Shown here: piece after piece, positions 1-7,107 of the stretch
Position numbering within the stretch: position 1 is the first letter of the stretch
Layout: every line of letters begins with the position of its first letter
Source of the DNA: an uncultured Lachnospiraceae bacterium
GTDB lineage: Bacteria > Bacillota_A > Clostridia > Lachnospirales > Lachnospiraceae
Reading direction: 5' to 3'
DNA length: 11,475 nt
Assembly (NCBI GenBank): GCA_902795715.1
Contig: CADBME010000366.1
Coordinates: 1 to 11,475 of the forward strand
Translations under genes and position numbers: made by a program
The notes under the pieces: generated by a model
Seen by the model: the letters and a program-made list of their open reading frames with translations, nothing else
The model's database searches: none
Told to the model about the DNA's origin: nothing

Positions 1-1139
1 TCGACGCCGGCAGACATCTGGTCATGCCGGGACTTATCAACATGCATACCCATGCTTACATGACTCTTATGCGCAACTATGCGGATGATGTGGAGTTTTC
101 CAAATGGCTTTTCGAAGGAGTCATGCCGGTGGAGGACCGGCTTCCCAAAGAAGCGGCTTACTGGTCTTCCCTCCTGGCCATGTCGGAGATGATCCGGACC
201 GGCACCACTTCTTTTGTCGATATGCATATGTACCATCGCCAATCACCCTTAGCTGCCAGAGAAGCCGGAATGCGGGCCTGGATTGGCAGGGGTCTGGTGG
301 GTGAGTCTCTTTTTGAAGAGGGAAATCATCGCTTCCCGGAAGCTATGGAAGAGATGGAAGAATTCGAGAGTGACACCCTTCATTTTACTCTTGCCCCTCA
401 TGCCATCTACACCTGCTCTCCCAACCTTCTTAAAGAAGTGGCAGAGCAAAGCCGGGAAAGAGGATTGTTAAAGCAGATCCATCTCTCGGAAAGCCTGACA
501 GAAGTGGAAGACTGTATCCAAGAACACGGTAAAACTCCTGTAGAATATCTGGCAGATCTGGGATTCCTGGATAAGAAAACCATTCTGGCCCATTGTGTGC
601 AGATGAGAGGGGATGATCTGGAAATCCTGAAAGAAAGCGGTGCCTCGGTGGTAACCAACCCGGCCAGCAATGCCAAGCTGGGCAATGGATTTGCCCCCGC
701 GGCAGAAATGGCCTCAAGGGGAATCAACCTCTGTATCGGAACCGATGGGACGGCCAGCAACAACACCCTCAACCTCTTCCGGGAGATGGCTCTGCTGAGT
801 CTGATCCAGAAGGGAATCCGGAAGGATCCGGTTTCCATGCCGGCCGAGACGGTTGTCCGCACTGCCACTGTAAATGCCGCGGCAGCCCTGGGTATGAAGG
901 ATAAACTGGGCGTCATCCGTGAAGGTGCCGCCGCCGATCTTATTTTCCTGGACCTGGATGCCCCATCCATGTTCCCCAACAACAATATCCTTTCCTCCCT
1001 CTGCTACTCAGCCGGAGGTTGGGAAGTAGACTCTGTCATGATCAATGGAAAATATGTTATGAAAAACCGGGAATTACTGACTATAGACATGGAAAAAGTT
1101 CTCTTTGAAGTACAAAGGATGGCCGATCAGTGCCTGTAG
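1..1139 (+). CDS. mtaD: 5-methylthioadenosine/S-adenosylhomocysteine deaminase (amidohydrolase), 5'-truncated by window edge
   Basis: This zinc-dependent amidohydrolase is expected to deaminate 5'-methylthioadenosine and/or S-adenosylhomocysteine to the inosyl compounds in the cytosol. The reading frame is open from base 3 and encodes the typical strand DAGRHLVMPGLINMHTH. The ATG at 24 is therefore internal and the true start, with the N-terminal beta-sandwich strands, lies upstream. Counting from that ATG, the metal and catalytic residues are H8 and H10 (HxH), H126 in PHAIYTC, H153 and E156 in IHLSES, H190 in LAHCV, and D241 in GTDGTASNN. The NPASNAKLGNG segment before the last motif is characteristic of the MtaD/Ssn group. 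The C-terminus is complete, including the returning sandwich strand ADLIFLDLD. It lies 64 bp upstream of ahcY in the same direction, which supports a role in SAM by-product recycling. Exact substrate (MTA, SAH, or another adenosyl compound) cannot be fixed from sequence; a guanine or chlorohydrolase-type paralogue is less likely. Confidence 0.9.
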   Translation, partial: DAGRHLVMPGLINMHTHAYMTLMRNYADDVEFSKWLFEGVMPVEDRLPKEAAYWSSLLAMSEMIRTGTTSFVDMHMYHRQSPLAAREAGMRAWIGRGLVGESLFEEGNHRFPEAMEEMEEFESDTLHFTLAPHAIYTCSPNLLKEVAEQSRERGLLKQIHLSESLTEVEDCIQEHGKTPVEYLADLGFLDKKTILAHCVQMRGDDLEILKESGASVVTNPASNAKLGNGFAPAAEMASRGINLCIGTDGTASNNTLNLFREMALLSLIQKGIRKDPVSMPAETVVRTATVNAAAALGMKDKLGVIREGAAADLIFLDLDAPSMFPNNNILSSLCYSAGGWEVDSVMINGKYVMKNRELLTIDMEKVLFEVQRMADQCL

Positions 1140-1203
1140 GCAGAAAAGAAAAAACTGCTCTAAGTGTCGTTAAAAATATCGTCGTTAGAAATGGAGAAAT
1201 CAG

Positions 1204-2445
1204 ATGAGTATTATACGTGATCCCTCTCTGGCAGAAGCCGGGATGAAAAAGATAGAATGGGTGCGGTCCCACATGCCGGCCCTGTCACAGATCGAGAAAC
1301 AATTTGAAAAAGAGCAGCCCTTTAAAGGACTTCGAATCGCTGTATCCGTCCACCTGGAAGCAAAGACAGCCAACCTGGGCCTGGTGCTGAAAAAAGGAGG
1401 GGCTGAAGTTTTCCTGACCGGCTGCAATCCCCTTTCCACCCAGGATGACGTGGCAGCTGCCGTAGCCTCCCTTGGTGTGGAAACCTTCGGCAAATATGAT
1501 GTGGACGCCCAGGAATATGAAGACCTTCTGGCCGAGACCCTGGCCTGTCATCCCCACCTGATCGTAGACGATGGGGGTGACCTGATCCACCTGCTGGGCA
1601 GCCGTTGTAAAGAGTACGGTGACCAGCTCATCGGAGGCTGCGAAGAAACCACCACGGGCATCTACCGGCTGATGGCCCGGGAAAGAGAAGGAATTCTCCC
1701 CTGTGCCATGATGGCCGTCAATGATGCCAAGGCCAAACATTACTATGATAATAAATACGGAACAGGCCAGTCTGTCTGGACAGCCATCATGGACACCACC
1801 AATCTGATCGTTGCCGGAAAAACCGTTGTCGTTGCCGGCTACGGCTGGTGCGGTAAAGGCGTAGCCATGCGGGCCAAAGGAATGGGGGCCAACGTGATCG
1901 TAACGGAGATCGACCCCTTCAAGGCTCTCGACGCCACCATGGATGGTTTCCGGATCATGAAGATGGACCAGGCTGCCGAAATCGGCGATATCTTTGTTAC
2001 AGTCACAGGCTGCAAAGACGTAATCGTTCCCAGGCATTTCCGGGTAATGAAAGATAACGCCATCCTCTGCAATGCCGGACACTTTGACTGCGAAGTCGAT
2101 GTCGCGGGCTTAAGAGAAATGGCTGTAAGTTCCAAAGTCTGCAGAAAGAACATCATGAGTTATACCCTTGAAGACGGCAGGACCCTGAATGTCCTGGGCG
2201 AGGGAAGACTGGTTAATCTGGCCTGCGGAATGGGTCATCCTGCAGAAATCATGGATATGTCTTTTTCCGTACAAGCCCTGAGTCTCAAATGGCTGGCAGA
2301 CCATAAGGACTCACTTGAGAAAAAGGTCTACCAGGTTCCGGACTCCATCGATGACGAGATCGGCTGGTATAAACTGGCTGCCATGAACCTGTCCATCGAC
2401 AAACTGACACCGGACCAGGAAGCTTACCTGGCGGGTTGGGAATAA
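1204..2445 (+). CDS. ahcY: adenosylhomocysteinase (SAH hydrolase), short archaeal/Thermotoga type
   Basis: This NAD-dependent hydrolase cleaves S-adenosylhomocysteine (or possibly S-inosylhomocysteine) to homocysteine and nucleoside, relieving product inhibition of methyltransferases. Expected catalytic and substrate residues are all visible: H50 in SVHLEAKTA, D122/D123 in VDDGGD, E147/E148 in CEETTTG, K178, D182 and N183 in NDAKAKHYYDN, H293 in AGHFD and H345 in GMGHP. The NAD-binding Rossmann loop GYGWCGKG is at 212-219. At 413 residues it is shorter than the 430-470 of most bacterial and eukaryotic enzymes. It ends at LAGWE just after LTPDQEAYL, so the C-terminal Lys-Tyr tail that reaches the NAD site of the neighbouring subunit is absent. 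GYGWCGKG and NPLSTQDDVAAA are typical of the archaeal/Thermotoga branch. The start is supported by GGAGA at 1193-1197, six bases upstream. It is probably co-transcribed with the upstream deaminase and ends in a strong terminator. Confidence 0.95.
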   Translation: MSIIRDPSLAEAGMKKIEWVRSHMPALSQIEKQFEKEQPFKGLRIAVSVHLEAKTANLGLVLKKGGAEVFLTGCNPLSTQDDVAAAVASLGVETFGKYDVDAQEYEDLLAETLACHPHLIVDDGGDLIHLLGSRCKEYGDQLIGGCEETTTGIYRLMAREREGILPCAMMAVNDAKAKHYYDNKYGTGQSVWTAIMDTTNLIVAGKTVVVAGYGWCGKGVAMRAKGMGANVIVTEIDPFKALDATMDGFRIMKMDQAAEIGDIFVTVTGCKDVIVPRHFRVMKDNAILCNAGHFDCEVDVAGLREMAVSSKVCRKNIMSYTLEDGRTLNVLGEGRLVNLACGMGHPAEIMDMSFSVQALSLKWLADHKDSLEKKVYQVPDSIDDEIGWYKLAAMNLSIDKLTPDQEAYLAGWE

Positions 2446-2473
2446 AACGAATAAGAGCTGGTTATGCAGAAGA

Positions 2474-2502
2474 GGCTGCCGCAAATGCGGCAGCCCCTTT
2501 TT
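2474..2502 (+). terminator. intrinsic terminator of the mtaD-ahcY unit
   Basis: A perfect 9-bp GC-rich stem, GGCTGCCGC (2474-2482) with GCGGCAGCC (2487-2495), has an AAAT loop. It is followed by CC and five T residues (2498-2502). It lies 28 bp after the ahcY stop and just before the convergent trpS stop. Read on the - strand, the hairpin is followed only by TCTTCT, so it should be much weaker for trpS. Confidence 0.93.
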
Positions 2503-2510
2503 GAGTCTGA

Positions 2511-3620
2511 TCAGGCCTTCTGGGCCTTAACCAGTTCCTTCCATTCTTTAATGACGGACCTGTCTTCAAAATAATTGATCTGCATGGCCTTCTCTACCCG
2601 GGCTAGGGTTTGATTGGTGACTTCCCGGCTTCTCTTCGTTCCCTCAAGGATAATATCATAGACAGAATCGATATCGGCTTCCCACTTTGCCCGGTTTTGA
2701 CGGATGGGGGCCAGGGTCTTTTCCAGAACGTTGATCAGGAACTTCTTACATTTTCCATCTCCCAGGCCTCCACGGCAGTAGTGGTCTTTCATCTCATCCA
2801 GGCAGGCGTATTCGGGCAGGAACTCTGTGAAATCTTCATCCACACAGAAGGCATCCAGGTAGGTAAATACAACATTACCTTCGATGTGTCCGGGATCTTC
2901 GATGCGAAGGTGGGTGGGATCAGTAAACATTTTTCCGTTCACCTGCTTTTTCACTGTTTTAGGTGTGTCGGACAGGTAAATACAGTTACCCAGGGATTTA
3001 CTCATCTTGGCTTTTCCGTCTACACCCGGCAGCCGGCGCTGGGTTTCATTTTCCGGAATAACAGCCTTGGGAAGAACCAGAGTATCTCCGTAAATCCTGT
3101 TAAACTTTTCTACGATCTCCCGGGCCTGTTCGATCATGGGCAGCTGGTCTTCTCCTACCGGAACAATATTGGCATTAAAAGCTGTAATATCAGCCGCCTG
3201 GGATACAGGATAGGCAAAGAAACCTACCGGCAGTCCCTCATCGGCAAAGCCCCGCATCTGCATCTCTGCCTTGACCGTAGGATTCCTGGATAATCTGGCC
3301 GTTGTAACCAGATTCATATAGTAAAATGTCAGGGCATGAAGAGCCGGAAGCTGGGATTGCACACAGAAAGTCACCTTGTCCGGGTCAAGACCCACGGAAA
3401 GGTAATCCAGTACCACATTGATGATATTATCCCGAATCTTCCTGGGGTTATCTACATTATCCGTAAGGGCCTGGTCATCGGCGATCAGAATATAAATGTC
3501 ATCAAACTGACCGGAATCCTGAAGCTCTACGCGGCGTTTGAGGGATCCCACATAGTGCCCCAGGTGCAGTCTTCCGGTCGGTCTGTCTCCTGTAAGTATA
3601 ATATTTTTCTCTTTTTCCAT
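2511..3620 (-). CDS. trpS: tryptophanyl-tRNA synthetase
   Basis: This class I aminoacyl-tRNA synthetase charges tRNA(Trp) with tryptophan in the cytosol. With the start chosen here the protein is 369 residues. It has the HIGH-type ATP motif as HLGH at 19-22 within [16 protein letters not shown], the tryptophan-site segment YPVSQAADI at 137-145, PVGEDQ at 154-159, and the second class I signature KMSKS at 205-209. It is longer than the common ~330-residue TrpS, mostly through extra sequence in the C-terminal half (about 260-330), as in one clostridial branch. The start is taken as the ATG at 3620, because AGGAGG (3632-3637) precedes it and the protein then begins right before the [10 protein letters not shown] strand. 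An ATG at 3647, nine codons earlier, lacks a ribosome binding site. The gene has its own promoter and is monocistronic, converging on ahcY. No T-box or Trp leader fits in the roughly 50-nt untranslated region. Confidence 0.95.
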   Translation of the reverse strand: MEKEKNIILTGDRPTGRLHLGHYVGSLKRRVELQDSGQFDDIYILIADDQALTDNVDNPRKIRDNIINVVLDYLSVGLDPDKVTFCVQSQLPALHALTFYYMNLVTTARLSRNPTVKAEMQMRGFADEGLPVGFFAYPVSQAADITAFNANIVPVGEDQLPMIEQAREIVEKFNRIYGDTLVLPKAVIPENETQRRLPGVDGKAKMSKSLGNCIYLSDTPKTVKKQVNGKMFTDPTHLRIEDPGHIEGNVVFTYLDAFCVDEDFTEFLPEYACLDEMKDHYCRGGLGDGKCKKFLINVLEKTLAPIRQNRAKWEADIDSVYDIILEGTKRSREVTNQTLARVEKAMQINYFEDRSVIKEWKELVKAQKA

Positions 3621-3630
3621 ATCTGAAAAA

Positions 3631-3637
3631 TCCTCCT
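3631..3637 (-). promoter_or_regulatory. ribosome binding site fixing the trpS start
   Basis: On the - strand this reads AGGAGGA and ends 10 bases before the ATG at 3620. The alternative ATG at 3647 has no purine-rich site in front of it. The spacing is slightly long but acceptable. Confidence 0.7.
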
Positions 3638-3676
3638 GGCCAATCATTTATACTTTGTTTTAAAAACACTTTTTGT

Positions 3677-3706
3677 ATTATAGCATGATTGGCCGGAATT
3701 CACCAA
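3677..3706 (-). promoter_or_regulatory. trpS promoter (sigma-A type, extended -10)
   Basis: On the - strand a consensus -10 box TATAAT (3677-3682) is preceded by TGC, giving an extended -10. An 18-bp spacer separates it from TTGGTG (3701-3706), a partial -35. Transcription would begin near 3670, leaving a leader of about 50 nt before the ATG at 3620. Confidence 0.72.
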
Positions 3707-3775
3707 CATTTATATCCGGAAGAAGCGACGGCCCTGAATTATTTGAAAAAAGGAAGGGGATTCCGTTTTTTCCAT

Positions 3776-3792
3776 CAATAAGGTATTTATTG
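3776..3792. promoter_or_regulatory. perfect inverted repeat, possible operator
   Basis: CAATAA (3776-3781) and TTATTG (3787-3792) are perfect reverse complements separated by five bases. The right arm runs into the candidate -35 of the + strand promoter. An AT-rich 6-5-6 palindrome in this position could bind a dimeric repressor. Similar short repeats occur by chance in AT-rich spacers, so the functional call is tentative. Confidence 0.35.
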
Positions 3793-3824
3793 TAGAAAAA
3801 AGGTTATGGGATATGATTTATAAT
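3790..3824 (+). promoter_or_regulatory. candidate promoter of the resolvase-like gene
   Basis: TTGTAG (3790-3795) is followed after 16 bases by TATGAT (3812-3817). A perfect TATAAT sits at 3819-3824 but has no -35 at the usual distance. One of the two is probably the -10 box, giving a leader of about 55-65 nt before the ATG at 3889. The spacer between the trpS and resolvase-like starts otherwise holds only AT-rich sequence. Confidence 0.45.
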
Positions 3825-3888
3825 CACTATAAGAGAAAGTCTATCTTTCATGAGATGAGAAAAAAAAGCCCGGAGGCCAGGAGGGATT

Positions 3889-4287
3889 ATGAAGCGAGTT
3901 GCCATATATCATTACCAATACTATAGGGGTGCCTGCAAGATTTGCTACAGGCAGTTTATAAATGAAATGCTGGAATCGTATGAGAAATGCCACGAGCTGG
4001 CTCAGGAGATTTACGGAGAATGCGAATTCTTCCATTATACTGACTTTGGCCAGTATGACAGCAACACTTTGGACAGGCCCTCTTTCCACCGATTCGAAGA
4101 AGCCCTTGACAAGAATGAGTTCGACGTGGTCATGTGCTATACCTTAAATACCATCACCACCAACGAAACTCTTTTGATAAAATTGTACAAAAAAATCCGT
4201 GCCATGGGTTTGGATTTCCTCACCGCCGGTCACGGACTGGATGCCATGAAATATATGGACCTCTATATTGAGAAGAATAATCTATAG
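3889..4287 (+). CDS. stand-alone serine-recombinase-like N-terminal domain, catalytically inactive by sequence
   Basis: The 132-residue protein follows the order of a serine recombinase (resolvase/invertase) catalytic domain: an initial strand VAIYHYQYY, a helix QFINEMLESY, the strand and turn FHYTDFGQYDSNTLDRPSF (48-66), then FDVVMCYTLNTITTNETLL (78-96) and GLDFLTAGHGLD. D52 and D62-R63 match the family's D36 and R45 (gamma-delta numbering). The residues aligned with R8, S10, D67, R68 and R71 appear to be Y9, Y11, N87, T88 and T91. The nucleophilic serine and most catalytic arginines are therefore missing, and no C-terminal helix-turn-helix or recombinase domain follows before the stop. AGGAGGG (3879-3885) precedes the ATG. 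The gene has its own candidate promoter and a terminator, and the frame is intact, so it looks maintained rather than decaying. Its function is unknown; a regulatory or scaffold protein using the fold is an inference. Confidence 0.75.
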   Translation: MKRVAIYHYQYYRGACKICYRQFINEMLESYEKCHELAQEIYGECEFFHYTDFGQYDSNTLDRPSFHRFEEALDKNEFDVVMCYTLNTITTNETLLIKLYKKIRAMGLDFLTAGHGLDAMKYMDLYIEKNNL

Positions 4288-4306
4288 TCCAGGATATAGA
4301 AATAGC

Positions 4307-4346
4307 AATCCCCCGGAAACGAATCAAAGTCTCCAGGGGGATTTTT
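4307..4346 (+). terminator. intrinsic terminator after the resolvase-like gene
   Basis: AATCCCCC (4307-4314) pairs with GGGGGATT (4336-4343). The stem extends inward through GGA/TCC past a bulged A, and a run of five T residues (4342-4346) follows. It lies 19 bp after the stop codon. The same hairpin sits 22 bp beyond the end of the convergent HD gene but lacks a good T run in that direction, so it may terminate that side only weakly. Confidence 0.85.
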
Positions 4347-4365
4347 GTGTTGACTGATATGGAAT

Positions 4366-4881
4366 TCAGGGCTGGTTCCCTCTGGCCATCTCCAGAAGCT
4401 CCTCTCTTTCTTCCGGAGTCACCGGCTGTATCTTCAGAATGTCCATGGAGGAACTGATTTTGTCAGCAAGTGTCAGAATCCATCCTTCCTTGTATTTAGG
4501 AAGCTGAGGTTTGAGAGGAAACATGTGAGAACGAATGGCGTTTAGTACTCTCTCGTCCTCTTCTCCTGTCAGGTCCATATAGGCCTGGGCTGAGTGCTCC
4601 GGATGATAGATCAGGGTTTCAAAATTATTCTGGTATTTATCCTCCCTCCCCGACAGGCTAAGATCATGGCACAGACAGGAAGCCACTACATTCGACAGGG
4701 TTTTCTCATCTGTCACATTGTGGCGAAGACAAATCTTTACAGCTTCAGCGGTAACTCCCAGAGTGTGGTCGCCTACCGTGGTTTTAAAATGGTGATTCTG
4801 TTCAAAGGTTGCCTGAAAAGCGTCAGAACAGAGAATATTCCTGCCATATTTTATAATCGTAACTTTAACGTCCTCTTCCAT
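4366..4881 (-). CDS. HD-domain phosphohydrolase
   Basis: This is a small soluble 171-residue HD-superfamily protein, a metal-dependent phosphohydrolase fold that usually acts on nucleotides or other phosphate esters. The visible HD pattern is H39 in GDHTLGVT, H72-D73 in LCHDLS, H93 and H96 in YHPEHSA, H119 in RSHMFPL and D140 in LADKISS. Thus all residues expected for a dinuclear or mononuclear metal centre are present. There is no signal peptide, membrane segment, GYP motif or partner domain, so it is not a c-di-GMP HD-GYP enzyme. The start has AAGGAG (4893-4898) 11 bases upstream. It lies 29 bp after the RACE-like gene and is probably the last gene of that transcript. The substrate cannot be predicted; this family of short HD proteins with an LADK motif is widespread in Clostridia and mostly uncharacterised. 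Confidence 0.85.
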   Translation of the reverse strand: MEEDVKVTIIKYGRNILCSDAFQATFEQNHHFKTTVGDHTLGVTAEAVKICLRHNVTDEKTLSNVVASCLCHDLSLSGREDKYQNNFETLIYHPEHSAQAYMDLTGEEDERVLNAIRSHMFPLKPQLPKYKEGWILTLADKISSSMDILKIQPVTPEEREELLEMARGNQP

Positions 4882-4910
4882 GCCTGCGAATTCTCCTTGC
4901 CTTCTCCCTT

Positions 4911-6440
4911 TTATCCGTCAAAATTCATATGTTCTACATAGAAATTATAAAACAATTTATGCTCAGATAAAAGTATTTCCTCTGAAATCTCTCTAATATG
5001 TTCAAATCGCTTAGAAAGGGCAGAATCCACAGCCAGCATTTTCGCTCCTTCAAGGGAGCTGTTGCCTACGGCTGTAATCCGACCGGCCAGCTCTTCCGGC
5101 ATCAGTCCGATACCGACAGCCTTTTTGCAATTTATTTTCTGCCCGAATCCCCCTGCCAGATAGAGTCGATTCACATTTTGGCATGATATGCCATAAGAGT
5201 CAAGAAGGATTTCAATTCCTGCTCGTATGGCCGATTTGGCCATTTGAACCTCTCTGACATCTTTGACTGTAAATCGAATCCCGGGGGCCAGTGGATAGCC
5301 AAGGTCGAAATATTTATCTTCTAAAAGGCCTGTCTCATCTATGATCTTTTCTTTGCGCAGCTCATAGACCAGGTCAAGAATTCCGCTGCCACAGATTCCG
5401 GCAGCTTCTCTGTCTCCTATGGTCGAAATCCTGGCTACACCTTTGTTGATTTCCACGGTATCAATGGCTCCCGGTACTCCGGCCATACCGCAGCTTATGT
5501 TGCCGCCTTCAAAAGCCGGACCTGCAGCTGTGGAAGCCACCAGGATACGGTCTTTATTCCCGATTACCATCTCCCCATTGGTCCCCAGGTCTACCAGAAT
5601 GGAAACTTCAGGGTCCTGATCGATCCCACATGCGGCTATCCCACTGACAATATCTGCTCCCACATAGGTGCTGATTCCGGGAAGAATGATCATGTTCTTA
5701 TAGTTATGCATGGATAAATCCACCGGTGTAAAGGGAAAGACTCCAAGGCCGCGGCAGGACAGGCCCTGCAGCAGATGCTCCATAGTCGTATTCCCTGATA
5801 TGATCACCGGCATGGGCACTTTCTCCACGTCTTCCCCGATTCCAAGCAGCCGGCACAATGTGCTGAGGTCCCTGAAAAGAGACTTCTGCAGTTCCTCCCC
5901 TTCGCCCCGGTTTGATGCGTCAATCCTGGAAAGGACATCCGCACCGAAGGATCTCTGATGATTGACACAGGATGCCGTCTTTAAGGTCATATTATTATTC
6001 ACATCGATCAGGCCGGCCACTATGGTCGTAGTCCCTATGTCGACAGCCAGGGCACAGTCGACCTGGTCCCCTGCCAGAGAAGAAGGCCTTTCTTCAGCGG
6101 CCTGATTCGCTTTCTCATCAACTTCCGAAGCAAAAGAATCCGCAGCCTGAATAGGTCCTTCCTCCTGGTCAGCTATTTCCAATTCATAGGTTCCCTCTGC
6201 ATTTACTTTGCAGGCAAGTCTCCACCCATCCGAAAGCCGGTCGGCAGACAGAAACCTCCGGTCGGCCTCTGTCGCCGGAGGAGGGTCTTTGAGGAAACGG
6301 ACCTGACATTTGCCACAGGCCCCTCTGCCCCCACAATAAGATGGCATATAGTAAGTCCGTTCCCGAATCTGATCCAGCAGGGATCTTTTATTGTCTATGG
6401 ATATTCTTATAGTCTCTGACATACCGACCTCCCGGGCCAT
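4911..6440 (-). CDS. 2Fe-2S ferredoxin/ASKHA protein (RACE family, reductive activator of corrinoid enzymes; DUF4445)
   Basis: RACE proteins use ATP hydrolysis to reduce an inactive Co(II) corrinoid to Co(I) in methyltransferase systems. The N-terminal domain (about 8-92) holds the plant-type 2Fe-2S ligands C36, C42, C45 and C77 (CGGRGACGKC, then RLAC). A short acidic, Ala/Glu-rich linker follows (about 93-127). The ASKHA ATPase region begins at AVDIGTTT (132-139); it includes FGADVLSRI (165-172), GNTTMEHLL (216-224), the second phosphate loop LVDLGTNGE (282-290) and the adenosine motif LAGGFG (428-433). At 509 residues it is compact next to the roughly 600-650 of characterised RACE proteins. 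Both ATG 6440 and ATG 6422 have ribosome binding sites; 6440 is used here. No corrinoid protein or methyltransferase gene is in the window, so its partner is encoded elsewhere or it activates another redox protein. It lies between the ANTAR and HD genes on the same strand. Confidence 0.88.
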   Translation of the reverse strand: MAREVGMSETIRISIDNKRSLLDQIRERTYYMPSYCGGRGACGKCQVRFLKDPPPATEADRRFLSADRLSDGWRLACKVNAEGTYELEIADQEEGPIQAADSFASEVDEKANQAAEERPSSLAGDQVDCALAVDIGTTTIVAGLIDVNNNMTLKTASCVNHQRSFGADVLSRIDASNRGEGEELQKSLFRDLSTLCRLLGIGEDVEKVPMPVIISGNTTMEHLLQGLSCRGLGVFPFTPVDLSMHNYKNMIILPGISTYVGADIVSGIAACGIDQDPEVSILVDLGTNGEMVIGNKDRILVASTAAGPAFEGGNISCGMAGVPGAIDTVEINKGVARISTIGDREAAGICGSGILDLVYELRKEKIIDETGLLEDKYFDLGYPLAPGIRFTVKDVREVQMAKSAIRAGIEILLDSYGISCQNVNRLYLAGGFGQKINCKKAVGIGLMPEELAGRITAVGNSSLEGAKMLAVDSALSKRFEHIREISEEILLSEHKLFYNFYVEHMNFDG

Positions 6441-6453
6441 GATAAACTCTCCT
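6428..6453 (-). promoter_or_regulatory. two competing ribosome binding sites for the RACE-like gene
   Basis: AGGAG (6449-6453) lies eight bases before the ATG at 6440, and GGGAGG (6428-6433) lies five bases before the ATG at 6422. Either start leaves the 2Fe-2S domain intact and the products differ by six residues. The sequence alone does not decide between them; the first has the better spacing. Confidence 0.5.
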
Positions 6454-6510
6454 GCAGGCTTGTGTCAAATAAGCTTGTCCCTTACTTTCACGCCTCTTTT
6501 TCTGTCATTG

Positions 6511-7095
6511 TTATTTTCCCAGATCCTCAAGTATTCTTTTTGCGATTCTCATGCGGGATACTCCATTATTCATCGCCTGTTTTCCTATATAACGGTGAGC
6601 TTCCTCTTCCGTCATTCCCCTAGTCTCCACAAGACAGACCTTGGCCTTGCTGACGGTTCGGATTTCCTCCATTTTTTCTTCCAGTCTGCGGACTTTTTTC
6701 TCAAATCGATGTATTTTGTTCTGAATGGATGCCATAAAACGGAGAGCTCTGGCAATGTATGCCCCGGATACCGGTTTTGGAAGCACAAGAATTCCGCTGT
6801 CTGTGACATGTTCCATGGCAAAATCAAAGACCTCTCTGGGCACGGCCATCAGGATAGACGCATTACTTTTCTCAGCGATATCGAGTGCCAGCTCTTCCCC
6901 GGTCTCATCGGTCAGGGGAATATTGATCACGACAAGGTCATAGTTTTTTTCAAGAACAGCCCTTCTTGCCAGAGCTCCGCTTTTTCTGGAATCTATAGTG
7001 ATGCAATTCTTCAGTGATTTCTTTACAAGGGCGACAAACTGCTCCGATGTGGAGACGATGAGTATGGAATGTTGTACGTCTCTGTTAATCGGCAT
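6511..7095 (-). CDS. ANTAR-domain RNA-binding antitermination regulator with pseudo-receiver
   Basis: This 194-residue protein has a CheY-like receiver (about 8-120), a charged coiled-coil segment (about 124-150) and a C-terminal ANTAR domain (about 150-194). The ANTAR helices are clear: AKVCLVETRGMTEEEAHRYI, then KQAMNNGVSRMRIAKRIL, matching the conserved Ala, Gly, EEAH and Ala positions. ANTAR proteins bind paired RNA hairpins and prevent transcription termination. In the receiver the phosphoacceptor position reads VVINIPL, placing N58 where Asp is normal, while the switch Lys is kept in LPKP (K107). The receiver is therefore probably not phosphorylated, and control may be by a bound ligand or a partner protein. 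The start at 7095 is preferred because AGGAGG (7102-7107) sits six bases upstream and overlaps the stop of the GS-like gene. Clostridial GS-type genes are known to neighbour ANTAR regulators (NitR-like), so a nitrogen-related role is likely. Confidence 0.88.
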   Translation of the reverse strand: MPINRDVQHSILIVSTSEQFVALVKKSLKNCITIDSRKSGALARRAVLEKNYDLVVINIPLTDETGEELALDIAEKSNASILMAVPREVFDFAMEHVTDSGILVLPKPVSGAYIARALRFMASIQNKIHRFEKKVRRLEEKMEEIRTVSKAKVCLVETRGMTEEEAHRYIGKQAMNNGVSRMRIAKRILEDLGK

Positions 7096-7101
7096 ACTGA
7101 G

Positions 7102-7107
7102 CCTCCT
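7102..7107 (-). promoter_or_regulatory. ribosome binding site overlapping the GS-like stop codon
   Basis: The - strand reads AGGAGG, beginning within the TGA stop (7107-7109) of the GS-like gene and ending six bases before the ANTAR ATG at 7095. This implies translational coupling of the two genes and settles the ANTAR start over a GTG at 7110. Confidence 0.8.

Noticed and set aside
3621..3676. A T-box or tryptophan leader controlling trpS.
   Set aside because: Only about 50 nt separate the probable transcription start from the ATG, too short for a T-box, and no terminator hairpin is present.
3746..3771. AAAAAAGGAA and TTCCGTTTTTT forming a bulged hairpin in the trpS/resolvase-like spacer.
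   Set aside because: It is AT-rich, contains a bulge and lies upstream of both divergent genes, where a terminator has no obvious purpose; probably chance pairing of A and T tracts.
3889..4287. The resolvase-like gene as the remnant of an integrated mobile element.
   Set aside because: There are no flanking repeats, attachment sites, transposition genes or disrupted gene nearby, and the frame has its own expression signals; a maintained chromosomal gene fits better.
6440..6468. TTGACA on the - strand (6463-6468) upstream of the RACE-like gene, suggesting an internal promoter.
   Set aside because: The sequence 17 bases downstream (TTATCA) is a poor -10 box and overlaps the first start codon, so any transcript would barely include a leader.
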